Shown here: one piece after another, positions 1-7,046 of the stretch
How the letters are laid out: the number at the start of each line of letters is the position of its first letter
How positions within the stretch are numbered: the stretch's first letter is position 1
The notes under the pieces: generated by a model
Databases searched by the model: none
What the model was told of the DNA's origin: nothing
The model's input: the letters and a program-made list of their open reading frames with translations, nothing else
Origin: JACZWZ01 sp036478235
GTDB taxonomy: Bacteria; Actinomycetota; Acidimicrobiia; Spongiisociales; UBA11373
Length of the DNA stretch: 19,527 nucleotides
Assembly: GCA_036478235.1 (NCBI GenBank)
Contig: JAZGDZ010000036.1
Location: 1 to 19,527, forward strand
Reading direction: 5' to 3'
Position numbers and translations under genes: made by a program

Positions 1-1
1 C

Positions 2-78
2 GGCGAGTTCGACGTCCTGGTCATCGGGGGTGGGATCGTCAGGGCGGAACGGCCCTGGAGGCGGTCAGCCGCGGACCC
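2..78 (+). pseudogene. Remnant of the N-terminus of a GlpD-like FAD-dependent dehydrogenase
   Basis: Reading from base 2, the sequence encodes GEFDVLVIGGGIV, the beta-strand and glycine-rich loop of an FAD-binding Rossmann fold as found near the start of glycerol-3-phosphate dehydrogenase. After base 40 the match continues one frame over: bases 46-75 read GTALEAVSRG, which is what follows in actinobacterial GlpD. A single missing base around 44-48 explains the break. From about base 75 the sequence becomes repeat DNA and the reading frame ends at a TAG near 140. Only about 25 residues survive, and the start codon lies left of the window. I infer a decayed 5' fragment whose remainder was lost or displaced by the repeat. 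Other GMC or DAO-type FAD oxidoreductases share the loop, so the family name is probable, not certain. Confidence 0.55.
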
Positions 79-221
79 GAACGTAGAACACAGCGCCGCC
101 AGAGGCGGCACATCCATGCGGAGGCGCCTCGGGGCCGGATAGAACCCGAACGTAGAACACAGCGCCGCCAGAGGCGGCACATCCATGCGGAGGCGCTTCG
201 AGGCCGGATAGAACCCGAACG
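75..221 (-). repeat. Two 69-bp tandem repeats plus start of a third (module X of a dispersed repeat)
   Basis: Units 75-143 and 144-212 differ at only two positions. A third unit starts at 213 and diverges after about 9 bases. Each unit contains a perfect hairpin with GCCGCC/GGCGGC arms and a 3-base loop (95-109 in unit 1). Read on the minus strand the unit matches sequence at 6680-6698 and 6860-6950, so this is a local amplification of a repeat that occurs elsewhere in the window. Open frames across it are by-products of the periodicity. Confidence 0.9.
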
Positions 222-223
222 CC

Positions 224-259
224 GCAGCCAAATACGTAGCCAAATACGCAGCCAAACCC
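224..259 (-). repeat. Three 12-bp tandem units inside the left repeat mosaic
   Basis: Units 224-235, 236-247 and 248-259 follow the pattern GYAGCCAAATAC, the last ending in CCC. On the minus strand the motif reads TTTGGCTGCG. Single copies of the same word (GGATTTGGCTGCGG, GGATTTAGCTGCGG) occur at 6807-6820 and 6890-6903 just ahead of module X. This is therefore the flank of the same repeat, here expanded threefold. Confidence 0.85.
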
Positions 260-301
260 GGCCGCCGAGATGAGTGACATGCATCGCTCAGCGGGCTCAC
301 A

Positions 302-433
302 CCCCAGGCCGCCGAGTCCGCGCCTATCGGCGCGTCCTCCGTGTTCATGGCTCTTCGCCGTACGGCTCATCGCGGTGCGGCCCGGGGGCCCCAGCCCCAG
401 GCCGCCGAGTCCGCGCCTATCGGCGCGTCCTCC
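302..433 (+). repeat. 39-bp identical direct repeats (module Y), ending at the glyS stop codon
   Basis: Bases 302-340 and 395-433 are identical over 39 positions, at a distance of 93 bp. Each holds a hairpin with CGCGCC/GGCGCG arms (319-334 and 412-427). The second copy is preceded by another hairpin (379-387 with 395-403, one mismatch) and by CATGGCTCTTCG (346-357), as in the copies at 6709 and 6962. The second copy ends on base 433, the last base of the glyS stop codon. Between 260 and 302 I see only degenerate repeat flank. No gene is visible in 79-432. Confidence 0.85.
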
Positions 434-1749
434 TAGAGGCTGGCGCCGAACTTCTCTGTGAGATGAGCGACCAGACCGTCGATCGGCACCCGATCCTGGA
501 GCATCGTGTCCCGGTCTCGCACCGTGACCGCCCGGTCCTCCAGCGTGTCGAAGTCGACGGTGACGCAGTACGGTGTCCCGATCTCGTCCTGACGCCGGTA
601 GCGGCGGCCGATCGACTGCGTGACATCCACCTCGATCGCCCAGTGCGGCCGGAGCGCGGCGGCGACCTCGTCGGTGACCACCACCAGCTCGTCCTTCTTG
701 GACAGCGGCAGAACCCCGACTTTGACCGGAGCCAGCCGGGGGTGCAGCTTCAAGACCACCCGCGTCTCCCCCCTGACTTCCTCCTCTTCGTAGGCATCGA
801 TCAGGAAGGCAAATGCCGATCGAGTCACACCGGCGGCGGGCTCGATCACGTAGGGATAGAAGCGCTCGTCGGCGTCCTGGTCGTAGTAACGCAGATCCTC
901 CCCGCTGGCTTCGGAGTGCGCCCTCAGATCGAAGTCGGTCCGGTTGGCGATACCCTCCAGCTCATCCCAGCCCCAGGGGAATGCATAGTCCACGTCGCTC
1001 GTCGCCGCCGCGTAGTGCGATAGCTCATCGGGCTCATGGGGACGCAGCCGCACCCGGTCCGGATGCATGCCCAGGTCGAGGTACCACTGCATCCGGGCGT
1101 CGAGCCAATACCTGTGCCACTCGTCGGCCTCCTCCGGCCGGCAGAAGAACTCCATCTCCATTTGCTCGAACTCCCTGGTGCGGAAGACGAACTGGCCGGG
1201 AGTTATCTCGTTCCGAAAGGCCTTGCCGATCTGGGCGATCCCAAACGGGAGGCGGAGCCGGGCGGTGCGGCGCACGTTCTCGTAGTTGATGAAGATCCCC
1301 TGGGCGGTCTCCGGCCGCAGATAGGTGATGGCGGCCTCCTCCTCGACCGGGCCGAGGAAGGTCTTGAGCATCAGATGAAAGTCGCGCGGCTCGGTCAGCG
1401 TGCCTCGCTGACCGCAGTTGGGGCACAAGTCGGGATCCTCGAGCGTGTCGAAACGGTGCCGCACATTGCAGTTCCTGCATTCGACGAGCGGATCGGTGAA
1501 GGATGACTCATGTCCCGAGGCGATCCACACCTGGCGGCTCTGAATGATCGAGGAGTCGAGTCCCACGATGTCGTCGCGGTCAAGCACCATGGCCTTCCAC
1601 CACGCCTCGCGGATGTTACGCAGCAGCTCGGCTCCGAGCGGCCCGTAGTCCCAAGACGACCGAAGTCCTCCATAGATCTCCGAGGCAGCGAACACGAATC
1701 CGCGACGTTTGGAGAGGTTGACGATCGTGTCGAGGTCGGGGGCGGGCAT
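433..1749 (-). CDS. glyS: Glycyl-tRNA synthetase (alpha2 dimer type)
   Basis: This class II synthetase of 438 residues charges tRNA-Gly in the cytoplasm. The zinc-binding insertion is visible as C91-x2-C94 and C109-x2-C112. Motif 2 (FRNEI, 178-182, followed by the REFEQMEMEFF run) and motif 3 (IEPAAGVTRSAFAFL, 302-316) are intact. The C-terminal anticodon-binding domain runs from about 335 to the end. Its length suits the single-chain, eukaryote-like GlyRS of actinobacteria, not the alpha-beta form of proteobacteria. Transcription is from the right. A TATCAT box lies 8 bases before the ATG and there is no ribosome binding site, which points to a leaderless message. The gene is separated from uppS by 87 bp containing heptamer repeats. 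Its stop codon abuts a structured repeat, which would form the 3' end of the transcript. Confidence 0.97.
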   Translation of the reverse strand: MPAPDLDTIVNLSKRRGFVFAASEIYGGLRSSWDYGPLGAELLRNIREAWWKAMVLDRDDIVGLDSSIIQSRQVWIASGHESSFTDPLVECRNCNVRHRFDTLEDPDLCPNCGQRGTLTEPRDFHLMLKTFLGPVEEEAAITYLRPETAQGIFINYENVRRTARLRLPFGIAQIGKAFRNEITPGQFVFRTREFEQMEMEFFCRPEEADEWHRYWLDARMQWYLDLGMHPDRVRLRPHEPDELSHYAAATSDVDYAFPWGWDELEGIANRTDFDLRAHSEASGEDLRYYDQDADERFYPYVIEPAAGVTRSAFAFLIDAYEEEEVRGETRVVLKLHPRLAPVKVGVLPLSKKDELVVVTDEVAAALRPHWAIEVDVTQSIGRRYRRQDEIGTPYCVTVDFDTLEDRAVTVRDRDTMLQDRVPIDGLVAHLTEKFGASL

Positions 1750-1757
1750 GGCCCGTG

Positions 1758-1763
1758 ATGATA
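1758..1763 (-). promoter_or_regulatory. Candidate -10 box of a leaderless glyS promoter
   Basis: The minus strand reads TATCAT, one base off the TATAAT consensus, ending 8 bases before the glyS ATG. No purine-rich ribosome binding site lies between them. Leaderless genes in actinobacteria typically show TAnnnT about 7 bases ahead of the start. The region where a -35 box would lie is occupied by the heptamer array. Confidence 0.45.
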
Positions 1764-1768
1764 GGGAC

Positions 1769-1803
1769 AGTCACCAGTCACCAGTCGCCAGTCGCCAGTC
1801 GCC
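1769..1803 (+). repeat. Heptamer tandem array, five copies of AGTCRCC
   Basis: AGTCACC occurs twice and AGTCGCC three times without interruption, filling the middle of the 87-bp uppS-glyS gap. No coding function is visible. It covers the upstream promoter region of glyS, so copy number could affect glyS expression; that is inference. Confidence 0.9.
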
Positions 1804-1836
1804 AGGGGCCAACGGCGCTGCCGGTGGACTGACGAG

Positions 1837-2545
<709 letters not shown>

Positions 2546-2553
<8 letters not shown>

Positions 2554-3262
2554 CGAGCGCGACCGTGCCGAGGCGGCGGTCGAGGTGGTACTCGAGGAAG
2601 CGCCGGACCACCCCCATCGCTTCACGCGAGAACGACGGGTCGGCGTCGGGAAGGGCGGCGAGGTCGGCTCCGACCAGTCGAGCCAGATATGCCGTGAGCC
2701 CATCCCGCAACGGCACCGCTCCAGGGGTTCGATCCCGTTCGCAGAGCACGCCGCCGTCGGCGAACGAGAAGCGGCCCAACCCCTCGGTTCGACCGCAACC
2801 GGCACAGTGGTCGAACGCCGGGGAGACACCGACGACATCGGCCACGCCGAGGAGGAATGCGGTCACCAGGTCCGGATGAACCGGACCCGCCTCGAGGGAG
2901 CGGAGACCGCGCTGCAGCAGGAGGAACGCCCGAAGCGAACTCTCGTTCTCCTGAGCCACCGCATCGATGGCCTCGACCATCGACCCCGCAGCGAGTACTC
3001 GGTCGAGATCCGAGCGCAGAGCGGGAAACGCCTCGATCACCGACACCTGAGTGATCGTGTCCAGGTTGCGCCCCTCGTAGAGCACGAGGTCCACGTGGGT
3101 GAAGGGCTCCAGCCGGCCGCCGAAGCGGCTCATCGTCCTGCGAACCCCCTTGGCGACCGTTCGCAGCTTTCCGTGGTTGGGGCTCAGGATCACGACGACG
3201 CGGTCCGCTTCCCCGAACGGGAAGCCCCGCAGCACGATGCCCTGGTCGTTCCTCAGCGCCAT
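2546..3262 (-). CDS. recO: DNA repair protein RecO
   Basis: This recombination mediator of 238 residues works with RecR to load RecA onto SSB-coated single strands. The N-terminal OB fold begins at once (RNDQGIVLRGFPFGEADRVVVILSPNHGKL, with the KGVRR and FGG.LEPF motifs), followed by the helical domain. The zinc site is incomplete: C153, C156 and C174 are present, but the position of the fourth Cys is Asp177. The open frame runs upstream to 4360, but similarity starts exactly at the ATG at 3262. The gene faces away from the VIT/VWA gene across a 315-bp gap. RecO and uppS follow era in many actinobacterial genomes; here they are separated from it by the plus-strand island. Confidence 0.95.
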
Positions 3263-3577
3263 GTCCGAGAGGGTAGGACGACGCATGTGCGACACGAGCG
3301 ACCTGAAGGCGGTTATCCGTCCCAGACCCATCGGGACCGGAGGTGGCGTAACGCGCCCACCGTCACCTCGTCCCAAGATACGGCGAGTGATCCGTTTTCC
3401 GTCTTCCGTTTTTCGTGCAAGCCGCGCTCCTGCGGAAAACGGACAACTCAACGCACCCAACCACGAACGGCGGTAGGCGCGTCTCGGCACGGCAAGCTTG
3501 GAACGGGTAACGGCTCCGGCCCCCGAAGGTCCACTCCGGACGGGAACCGATCGGGAGTCATCGCGCGTCAAAGCGTC
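3263..3577. other. Divergent intergenic region between recO and the VIT/VWA gene
   Basis: The 315-bp region must hold promoters for both genes, but I see no convincing -35/-10 pair. It contains three heptamers of the form CCGTYTT (3392-3412) and an 11-bp inverted repeat (3391-3401 with 3433-3443). The remainder shows nothing I can name, and the antisense extension of recO through it is not coding. Confidence 0.7.
3391..3443. repeat. Heptamer repeat (CCGTYTT x3) with a perfect 11-bp inverted repeat
   Basis: CCGTTTT, CCGTCTT and CCGTTTT follow one another at 3392-3412. TCCGTTTTCCG (3391-3401) is exactly complementary to CGGAAAACGGA (3433-3443), giving an 11-bp stem. It resembles the heptamer array at 1769-1803 in unit length but not in sequence. 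It could act as an operator or transcription barrier between the divergent genes; nothing proves this. Confidence 0.8.
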
Positions 3578-5923
3578 GTGAACACAACATCGAAGAACCT
3601 CGTCAGCAGTCTCGTGACCCTCATCGCCGCGCTGGCGCTCGCCGTGCCCACTGCGGCCCTGGCTCAGGTCGTCGAGCCGATCCCGATCCCGATCCCGTGC
3701 CCGTGGTGGCAATGTGACGGGCCGACCGACGTCGTCGTGGAGGAGTACCGGGTCGATGTCGTGATAGAGGGCTCGGTGGCGACGACCCGGGTCACGCAGG
3801 TCCTTCGCAACGACGGGCGCGGCCTGGCCCAGGGGGAGTTCCTGTATCCGATCCCCGCCGACGCGGCCGTAACCGGGCTCACCCTGTGGATCGACGGCGA
3901 GCCCGTCGCCGGGGAGCTCCTCGACGGAGATGCCGCCCGCCGGACCTACGAGGAGATCGTGCGACGCACGCTCGATCCGGCGCTGCTCGAGTTCGTCGAC
4001 GACGACCTGCTCCGGCTGTCGGTCTTCCCCATCCCCGCCGGCGCCGAGCGCCGCGTCGAGATCGAGTACCGACAAGTGCTCGCCGCCGACGGCGGCCTGG
4101 TGCGCTATCGCCACCCGATGGCGCACGAACACTCCAACGTCGAGGTGGAGCGAGTCATCGCCCGCATCGAGATCAACGCTCCCGACGGTCTGAAGACCAT
4201 CCACTCCCCCACCCACTCGATCGCAGTCGATCGCACCGGTCAAACCCGTGCTGTCGTCGGCTACGAGGGCTCGAGAGCATCCGACGGCGACTTCACGCTC
4301 TACTACTCGACGGACGCCGGCCCGGTGTCGCTGGACGTGATCTCGTACCGTGACGGCCACGAGGGCTGGTTCCTGCTACTCGCATCTCCCGGCCTGGCCG
4401 ACGACGGCGACGTGACGCCCAAAGACGTGGTGCTCGTCCTCGACGTCTCCGGCTCGATGGAGGGCGAGAAGCTCGACCAGGCTCGGGAGGCGGCGCGCTT
4501 CGTGCTCGACGAGCTCAACCCGCAGGATCGGTTCGAGGTTCTGTCCTTCAGCACCGGGACCAACACCTTCGGAGGTGGATTACGGCCCGTCTCCGAGGCA
4601 GGCATCGCCCGCTCCTGGGTCGGAGAACTGGCGGCCGGAGGCTCCACCAACATCCACCAGGCGCTGACATCCGCCTTCCGGCTCGCCCAGCCGGGAAGGC
4701 CGCTCTATGTGATGTTCCTGACCGACGGGCTTCCGACCGAGGGAATCATCGACACCGCCGAGATTCTCGCCACACTTCAGGCCGAGAGCTCCGAGACCAT
4801 CTCGGTCTTCGCCTTCGGCGTCGGATTCGACGTCGACACCGTGCTCCTCGACTCGATCGCACGCGACCATCACGGCACGACCCGGTACGTCGTGCCCGGC
4901 GAGAACATCGACGAGGCAGTCGGCTCGCTCTACTCGAAGGTCTCATCGCCGGTCCTCACCGCCGTGGACCTCGAGGTCGACGGCGTTCAGGTCTGGGACC
5001 TGCACCCCGCTCCGCTGCCGGACATCTTCTCGGGTGAGCAGCTCGTGTTGGTCGGCCGCTACGAGGAGTGGGGGCCGGCGACCGTCACCCTCTCGGGAAG
5101 GCTCAGAGGCAAGGAAATCGCCATCGAGTTCGACGACGTGCGATTCGTCGCCGCCGGCGGAGACGAGGCAGTCCCCGGGCTGTGGGCGACTCGCAAGATC
5201 GGGGCCCTGCTGAGGCAGATCCGCATCGACGGCCCCACCGAGGAGACGATCGAGCAGATCGTCAAGATCTCGATCCGTCACGGGATCGTTACCCCATACA
5301 CCTCCTACCTGGTGACCGAGCCCGCTCCGTTCGGAGAAGAGGCGCTCGACGACATCGCCCGCAGCGCCGCGGCGACGGCGACTACATTCGCCGCCTCGGG
5401 TGAGGCGGCCGTGGGTGCAGCCGATGCCGCCTCCGAACTCGTCGAAAGCGACCTCGCCGCCGCTCCGTCGTCCGAATACGAGGGCGTCGTGCGCCGCGCC
5501 GGTGGACGCACCCTCCGCCAGGTGGACGGGGTGTGGGTGGACACGACCTACGACCCGGACATGGATCTCGTTCGCATCGCCTTCGGCTCGGACGACTACT
5601 TCACGCTGGCGTCATCGAGCCCGACGACCGCCGCGGCCATGGCCGCAGGACCGCGGGTGATCGTGGTGGTCGACGGAACCGCCTATGAGATCGTGAGCGA
5701 CGGATCTGCCGTCGATGAGCTTCCGGAGGTGGTCGGCGCCGACGAGACGACCACGACGTCCACCTCGGAGGCGAGTACGACGTCCACTTCGGAGGCCTTC
5801 GTTCACGGGAAAGGCCCGGCCGACGACGCTGCAGCCCAAGGACTGTCGGCCGCGGCGATTGCGCTCATGGCGGCGCTGGCTGCCGCGGCGACGCTGGCGC
5901 TGTTCGCGGCCCGTCGCAGGTGA
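3578..5923 (+). CDS. Secreted, membrane-anchored VIT and von Willebrand factor A domain protein
   Basis: The protein has 781 residues. I chose the GTG at 3578 because a typical signal peptide follows directly (positive residue at 6, hydrophobic core about 8-22, cleavage after AALA near 29-30) and no in-frame ATG lies nearby; the ribosome binding site is weak. A VIT domain (about 50-175) precedes a VWA domain (about 283-455) with a complete metal-ion site: D289-x-S291-x-S293, T357 and D383. A beta-rich domain follows, then an Ala-rich segment, a Ser/Thr-rich linker (724-738) and a single C-terminal membrane helix (about 757-777) ending in RRR. This is the architecture of inter-alpha-trypsin-inhibitor heavy-chain-like proteins. 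No LPxTG motif is present. The role is unknown; surface adhesion or protein-protein interaction is plausible. It is the first gene of the plus-strand island. Confidence 0.85.
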   Translation: MNTTSKNLVSSLVTLIAALALAVPTAALAQVVEPIPIPIPCPWWQCDGPTDVVVEEYRVDVVIEGSVATTRVTQVLRNDGRGLAQGEFLYPIPADAAVTGLTLWIDGEPVAGELLDGDAARRTYEEIVRRTLDPALLEFVDDDLLRLSVFPIPAGAERRVEIEYRQVLAADGGLVRYRHPMAHEHSNVEVERVIARIEINAPDGLKTIHSPTHSIAVDRTGQTRAVVGYEGSRASDGDFTLYYSTDAGPVSLDVISYRDGHEGWFLLLASPGLADDGDVTPKDVVLVLDVSGSMEGEKLDQAREAARFVLDELNPQDRFEVLSFSTGTNTFGGGLRPVSEAGIARSWVGELAAGGSTNIHQALTSAFRLAQPGRPLYVMFLTDGLPTEGIIDTAEILATLQAESSETISVFAFGVGFDVDTVLLDSIARDHHGTTRYVVPGENIDEAVGSLYSKVSSPVLTAVDLEVDGVQVWDLHPAPLPDIFSGEQLVLVGRYEEWGPATVTLSGRLRGKEIAIEFDDVRFVAAGGDEAVPGLWATRKIGALLRQIRIDGPTEETIEQIVKISIRHGIVTPYTSYLVTEPAPFGEEALDDIARSAAATATTFAASGEAAVGAADAASELVESDLAAAPSSEYEGVVRRAGGRTLRQVDGVWVDTTYDPDMDLVRIAFGSDDYFTLASSSPTTAAAMAAGPRVIVVVDGTAYEIVSDGSAVDELPEVVGADETTTTSTSEASTTSTSEAFVHGKGPADDAAAQGLSAAAIALMAALAAAATLALFAARRR

Positions 5924-6007
5924 TTCGCCGGTGATCGGGTAGCCCGGGGGAACCTGGCCGCCCGGCGTGCAGCTGCACAGGTGCAGCGTCGTGACCAGAC
6001 TGTGAGC

Positions 6008-6301
6008 ATGCCGGAACCCCTGACCACAGAAGAGCGCTCGAAACTCGTCACCGACCACCCCGCATGGGAAATCGAGAAGGATGCGATGTCGCGTACCTTC
6101 ACGTTCGCCGACTTCAGTGAGGCGATCGGCTTCGTGACCCGGGTCGCCATCGCCGCCGAGGTCCTCGACCATCACCCCGACATCGACATCCGCTGGAACA
6201 AGGTCACACTCACCCTGAGCACCCACTCCGCGGGGACCCTCACCGGGCTCGACGTGGAGCTCGCCCGGCAAACCGAGGGGTTTGCCGACGACGGTCCGTG
6301 A
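6008..6301 (+). CDS. Pterin-4a-carbinolamine dehydratase family protein
   Basis: This small cytoplasmic protein of 97 residues belongs to the PCD/DCoH family, whose members dehydrate 4a-hydroxytetrahydropterins; some bacterial members have other or unknown roles. The signature is complete: E-V-L-D-H-H-P (about 53-59), WNKV, L-T-L-S-T-H and G-L-x-x-L-D-V-E-L-A. In-frame GTG codons at 5981 and 6002 are possible starts; I chose ATG 6008 because it places the usual LTxEE helix at the N-terminus. It lies 84 bp after the VIT/VWA gene. No aromatic amino acid hydroxylase, the usual partner, is visible here. Its TGA is in the same frame as the downstream YciI-like gene. Confidence 0.9.
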   Translation: MPEPLTTEERSKLVTDHPAWEIEKDAMSRTFTFADFSEAIGFVTRVAIAAEVLDHHPDIDIRWNKVTLTLSTHSAGTLTGLDVELARQTEGFADDGP

Positions 6302-6313
6302 GAGGTCCTCATT
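6300..6313 (+). promoter_or_regulatory. Ribosome binding site deciding the ATT start
   Basis: GAGAGG (6300-6305) overlaps the TGA of the dehydratase gene and sits 5 bases before ATT (6311-6313). It is stronger than the site in front of most other plus-strand genes here, which supports initiation at the non-standard codon and translational coupling to the upstream gene. Confidence 0.6.
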
Positions 6314-6646
6314 ACACAACACCCACGACCCCGGTTCATCTACGTCTTCACGTCCGGCCCCCGGCCCGAGCTCGCCACGGACCCCAAGGCGTGGACCGAG
6401 TCCGATGAGGCCATCGCCGAAGATCACTTCTCCTACCTGAGGCGAGCAACGGAGGAGGGCGTAGTGATCCTTGCCGGAAGGAGCCAGGACGGAATCGGTC
6501 CGGCGATCGTCATCCTGGAGGCGAACTCCCAGGCCGAGGCACTCCGATTCATGGAGCAGGACCCCTTCATCACCTCCGGGCTCTTCGGTGCCGACCTCCA
6601 CGAGTTCAGGGTGGCGCTGCAGCGGTCCCGGGAGGACCTGCCGTAG
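6311..6646 (+). CDS. YciI-like family protein, probably starting at ATT
   Basis: A protein of 111 residues with the ferredoxin-like YciI/DGPF fold: the strand FIYVFTSGPRPEL, a helix with the conserved H in EDHFSYLRRATEEG, then VVILAGRSQDGIGPAIVILEA, and the ending FMEQDPFITSGLFGADLHEFRV. The family's reaction is generally unknown. No ATG, GTG or TTG lies in frame ahead of the domain; the first is the GTG at 6464, which would delete half of it. An ATT at 6311 follows GAGAGG at a distance of 5 bases, an ideal ribosome binding site, so ATT initiation is the best reading. The frame continues directly from the upstream dehydratase gene after its TGA, so readthrough to a fusion is a weaker alternative. 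The gene ends 15 bp before the repeat mosaic. Confidence 0.75.
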   Translation: MTQHPRPRFIYVFTSGPRPELATDPKAWTESDEAIAEDHFSYLRRATEEGVVILAGRSQDGIGPAIVILEANSQAEALRFMEQDPFITSGLFGADLHEFRVALQRSREDLP

Positions 6647-6693
6647 GCGCGGACTCCTTGTTTGATGGCTCTTCGGCTGACGTAGAACACTGC

Positions 6694-6793
6694 GCCGCCC
6701 TCTTGTCTCATGGCTCTTCGGCTAACGCCTCATCGCTGTGCGACCTGGGTCCCTTCCCAGGTCGCCGTCGCGCCTACGGCGCGCCCTCGTTTT
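6694..6793 (+). repeat. 100-bp direct repeat, copy A (module Y)
   Basis: This stretch is identical to 6947-7046 except for one base (C6784 against A7037), at a distance of 253 bp. Near-identity suggests a recent duplication or gene conversion. Confidence 0.95.
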
Positions 6794-6946
6794 CGGCGCA
6801 GTGTTCGGATTTGGCTGCGGTGTTCGAGTCCTATTCGAACTCGAACACCTCCGCACGGTTGTGTCGCCCTAACGGGCGACGCTGTTTTCGGATTTAGCTG
6901 CGGCGTTCGGGTCCTACTCGGCCCCGAAGCGCCTCCGCATGGTTGT

Positions 6947-7046
6947 GCCGCCCTCTTGTCTCATGGCTCTTCGGCTAACGCCTCATCGCTGTGCGACCTG
7001 GGTCCCTTCCCAGGTCGCCGTCGCGCCTACGGCGCGACCTCGTTTT
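6947..7046 (+). repeat. 100-bp direct repeat, copy B (module Y), reaching into the era stop codon
   Basis: Copy B of the 6694-6793 repeat. Its last two bases belong to the era stop codon (7045-7047). On the era transcript the repeat would form two consecutive hairpins starting about 9 bases after the stop. Confidence 0.95.
7021..7046 (+). terminator. Terminator-like hairpin within repeat copy B
   Basis: TCGCGCC (7021-7027) pairs with GGCGCGA (7031-7037) around a 3-base loop and is followed after 5 bases by TTTT (7043-7046). This could stop plus-strand transcription coming from the YciI-like gene before it enters era antisense. The equivalent stem in copy A (6769-6783) is also followed by TTTT. 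The T run is short, so efficiency is uncertain. Confidence 0.35.

Larger units (their letters stand above)
6661..7046. repeat. Right repeat mosaic between the YciI-like gene and era
   Basis: The whole gap consists of copies of the modules seen at 75-433. A partial reverse module X (6680-6698) is followed by module Y (6694-6793), two forward module X copies (about 6794-6890 and 6890-6950), and a second module Y (6947-7046). Within it are hairpins with 8-bp (GACCTGGG/CCCAGGTC), 6-bp (CGCGCC/GGCGCG) and 7-bp (GTCGCCC/GGGCGAC, 6863-6880) arms. The word CATGGCTCTTCGGCTAACG recurs. Short open frames here have no protein character. Confidence 0.9.

Noticed and set aside
75..433. CRISPR array
   Set aside because: Units are 69 bp and directly adjacent with no variable spacers, and there are no cas genes.
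39..461. Short open frames across the left repeats
   Set aside because: Their protein sequences only reflect the 69-bp and 39-bp DNA periodicity and are low in complexity.
3263..4360. Upstream extension of the recO frame
   Set aside because: RecO similarity starts exactly at 3262, and the extension lies antisense to the VIT/VWA gene.
5967..5978. 12-bp palindrome GTGCAGCTGCAC between the VIT/VWA gene and the dehydratase gene
   Set aside because: It is perfect but short, GC-rich and without a T run or a repeat elsewhere in the window, so neither operator nor terminator can be supported.
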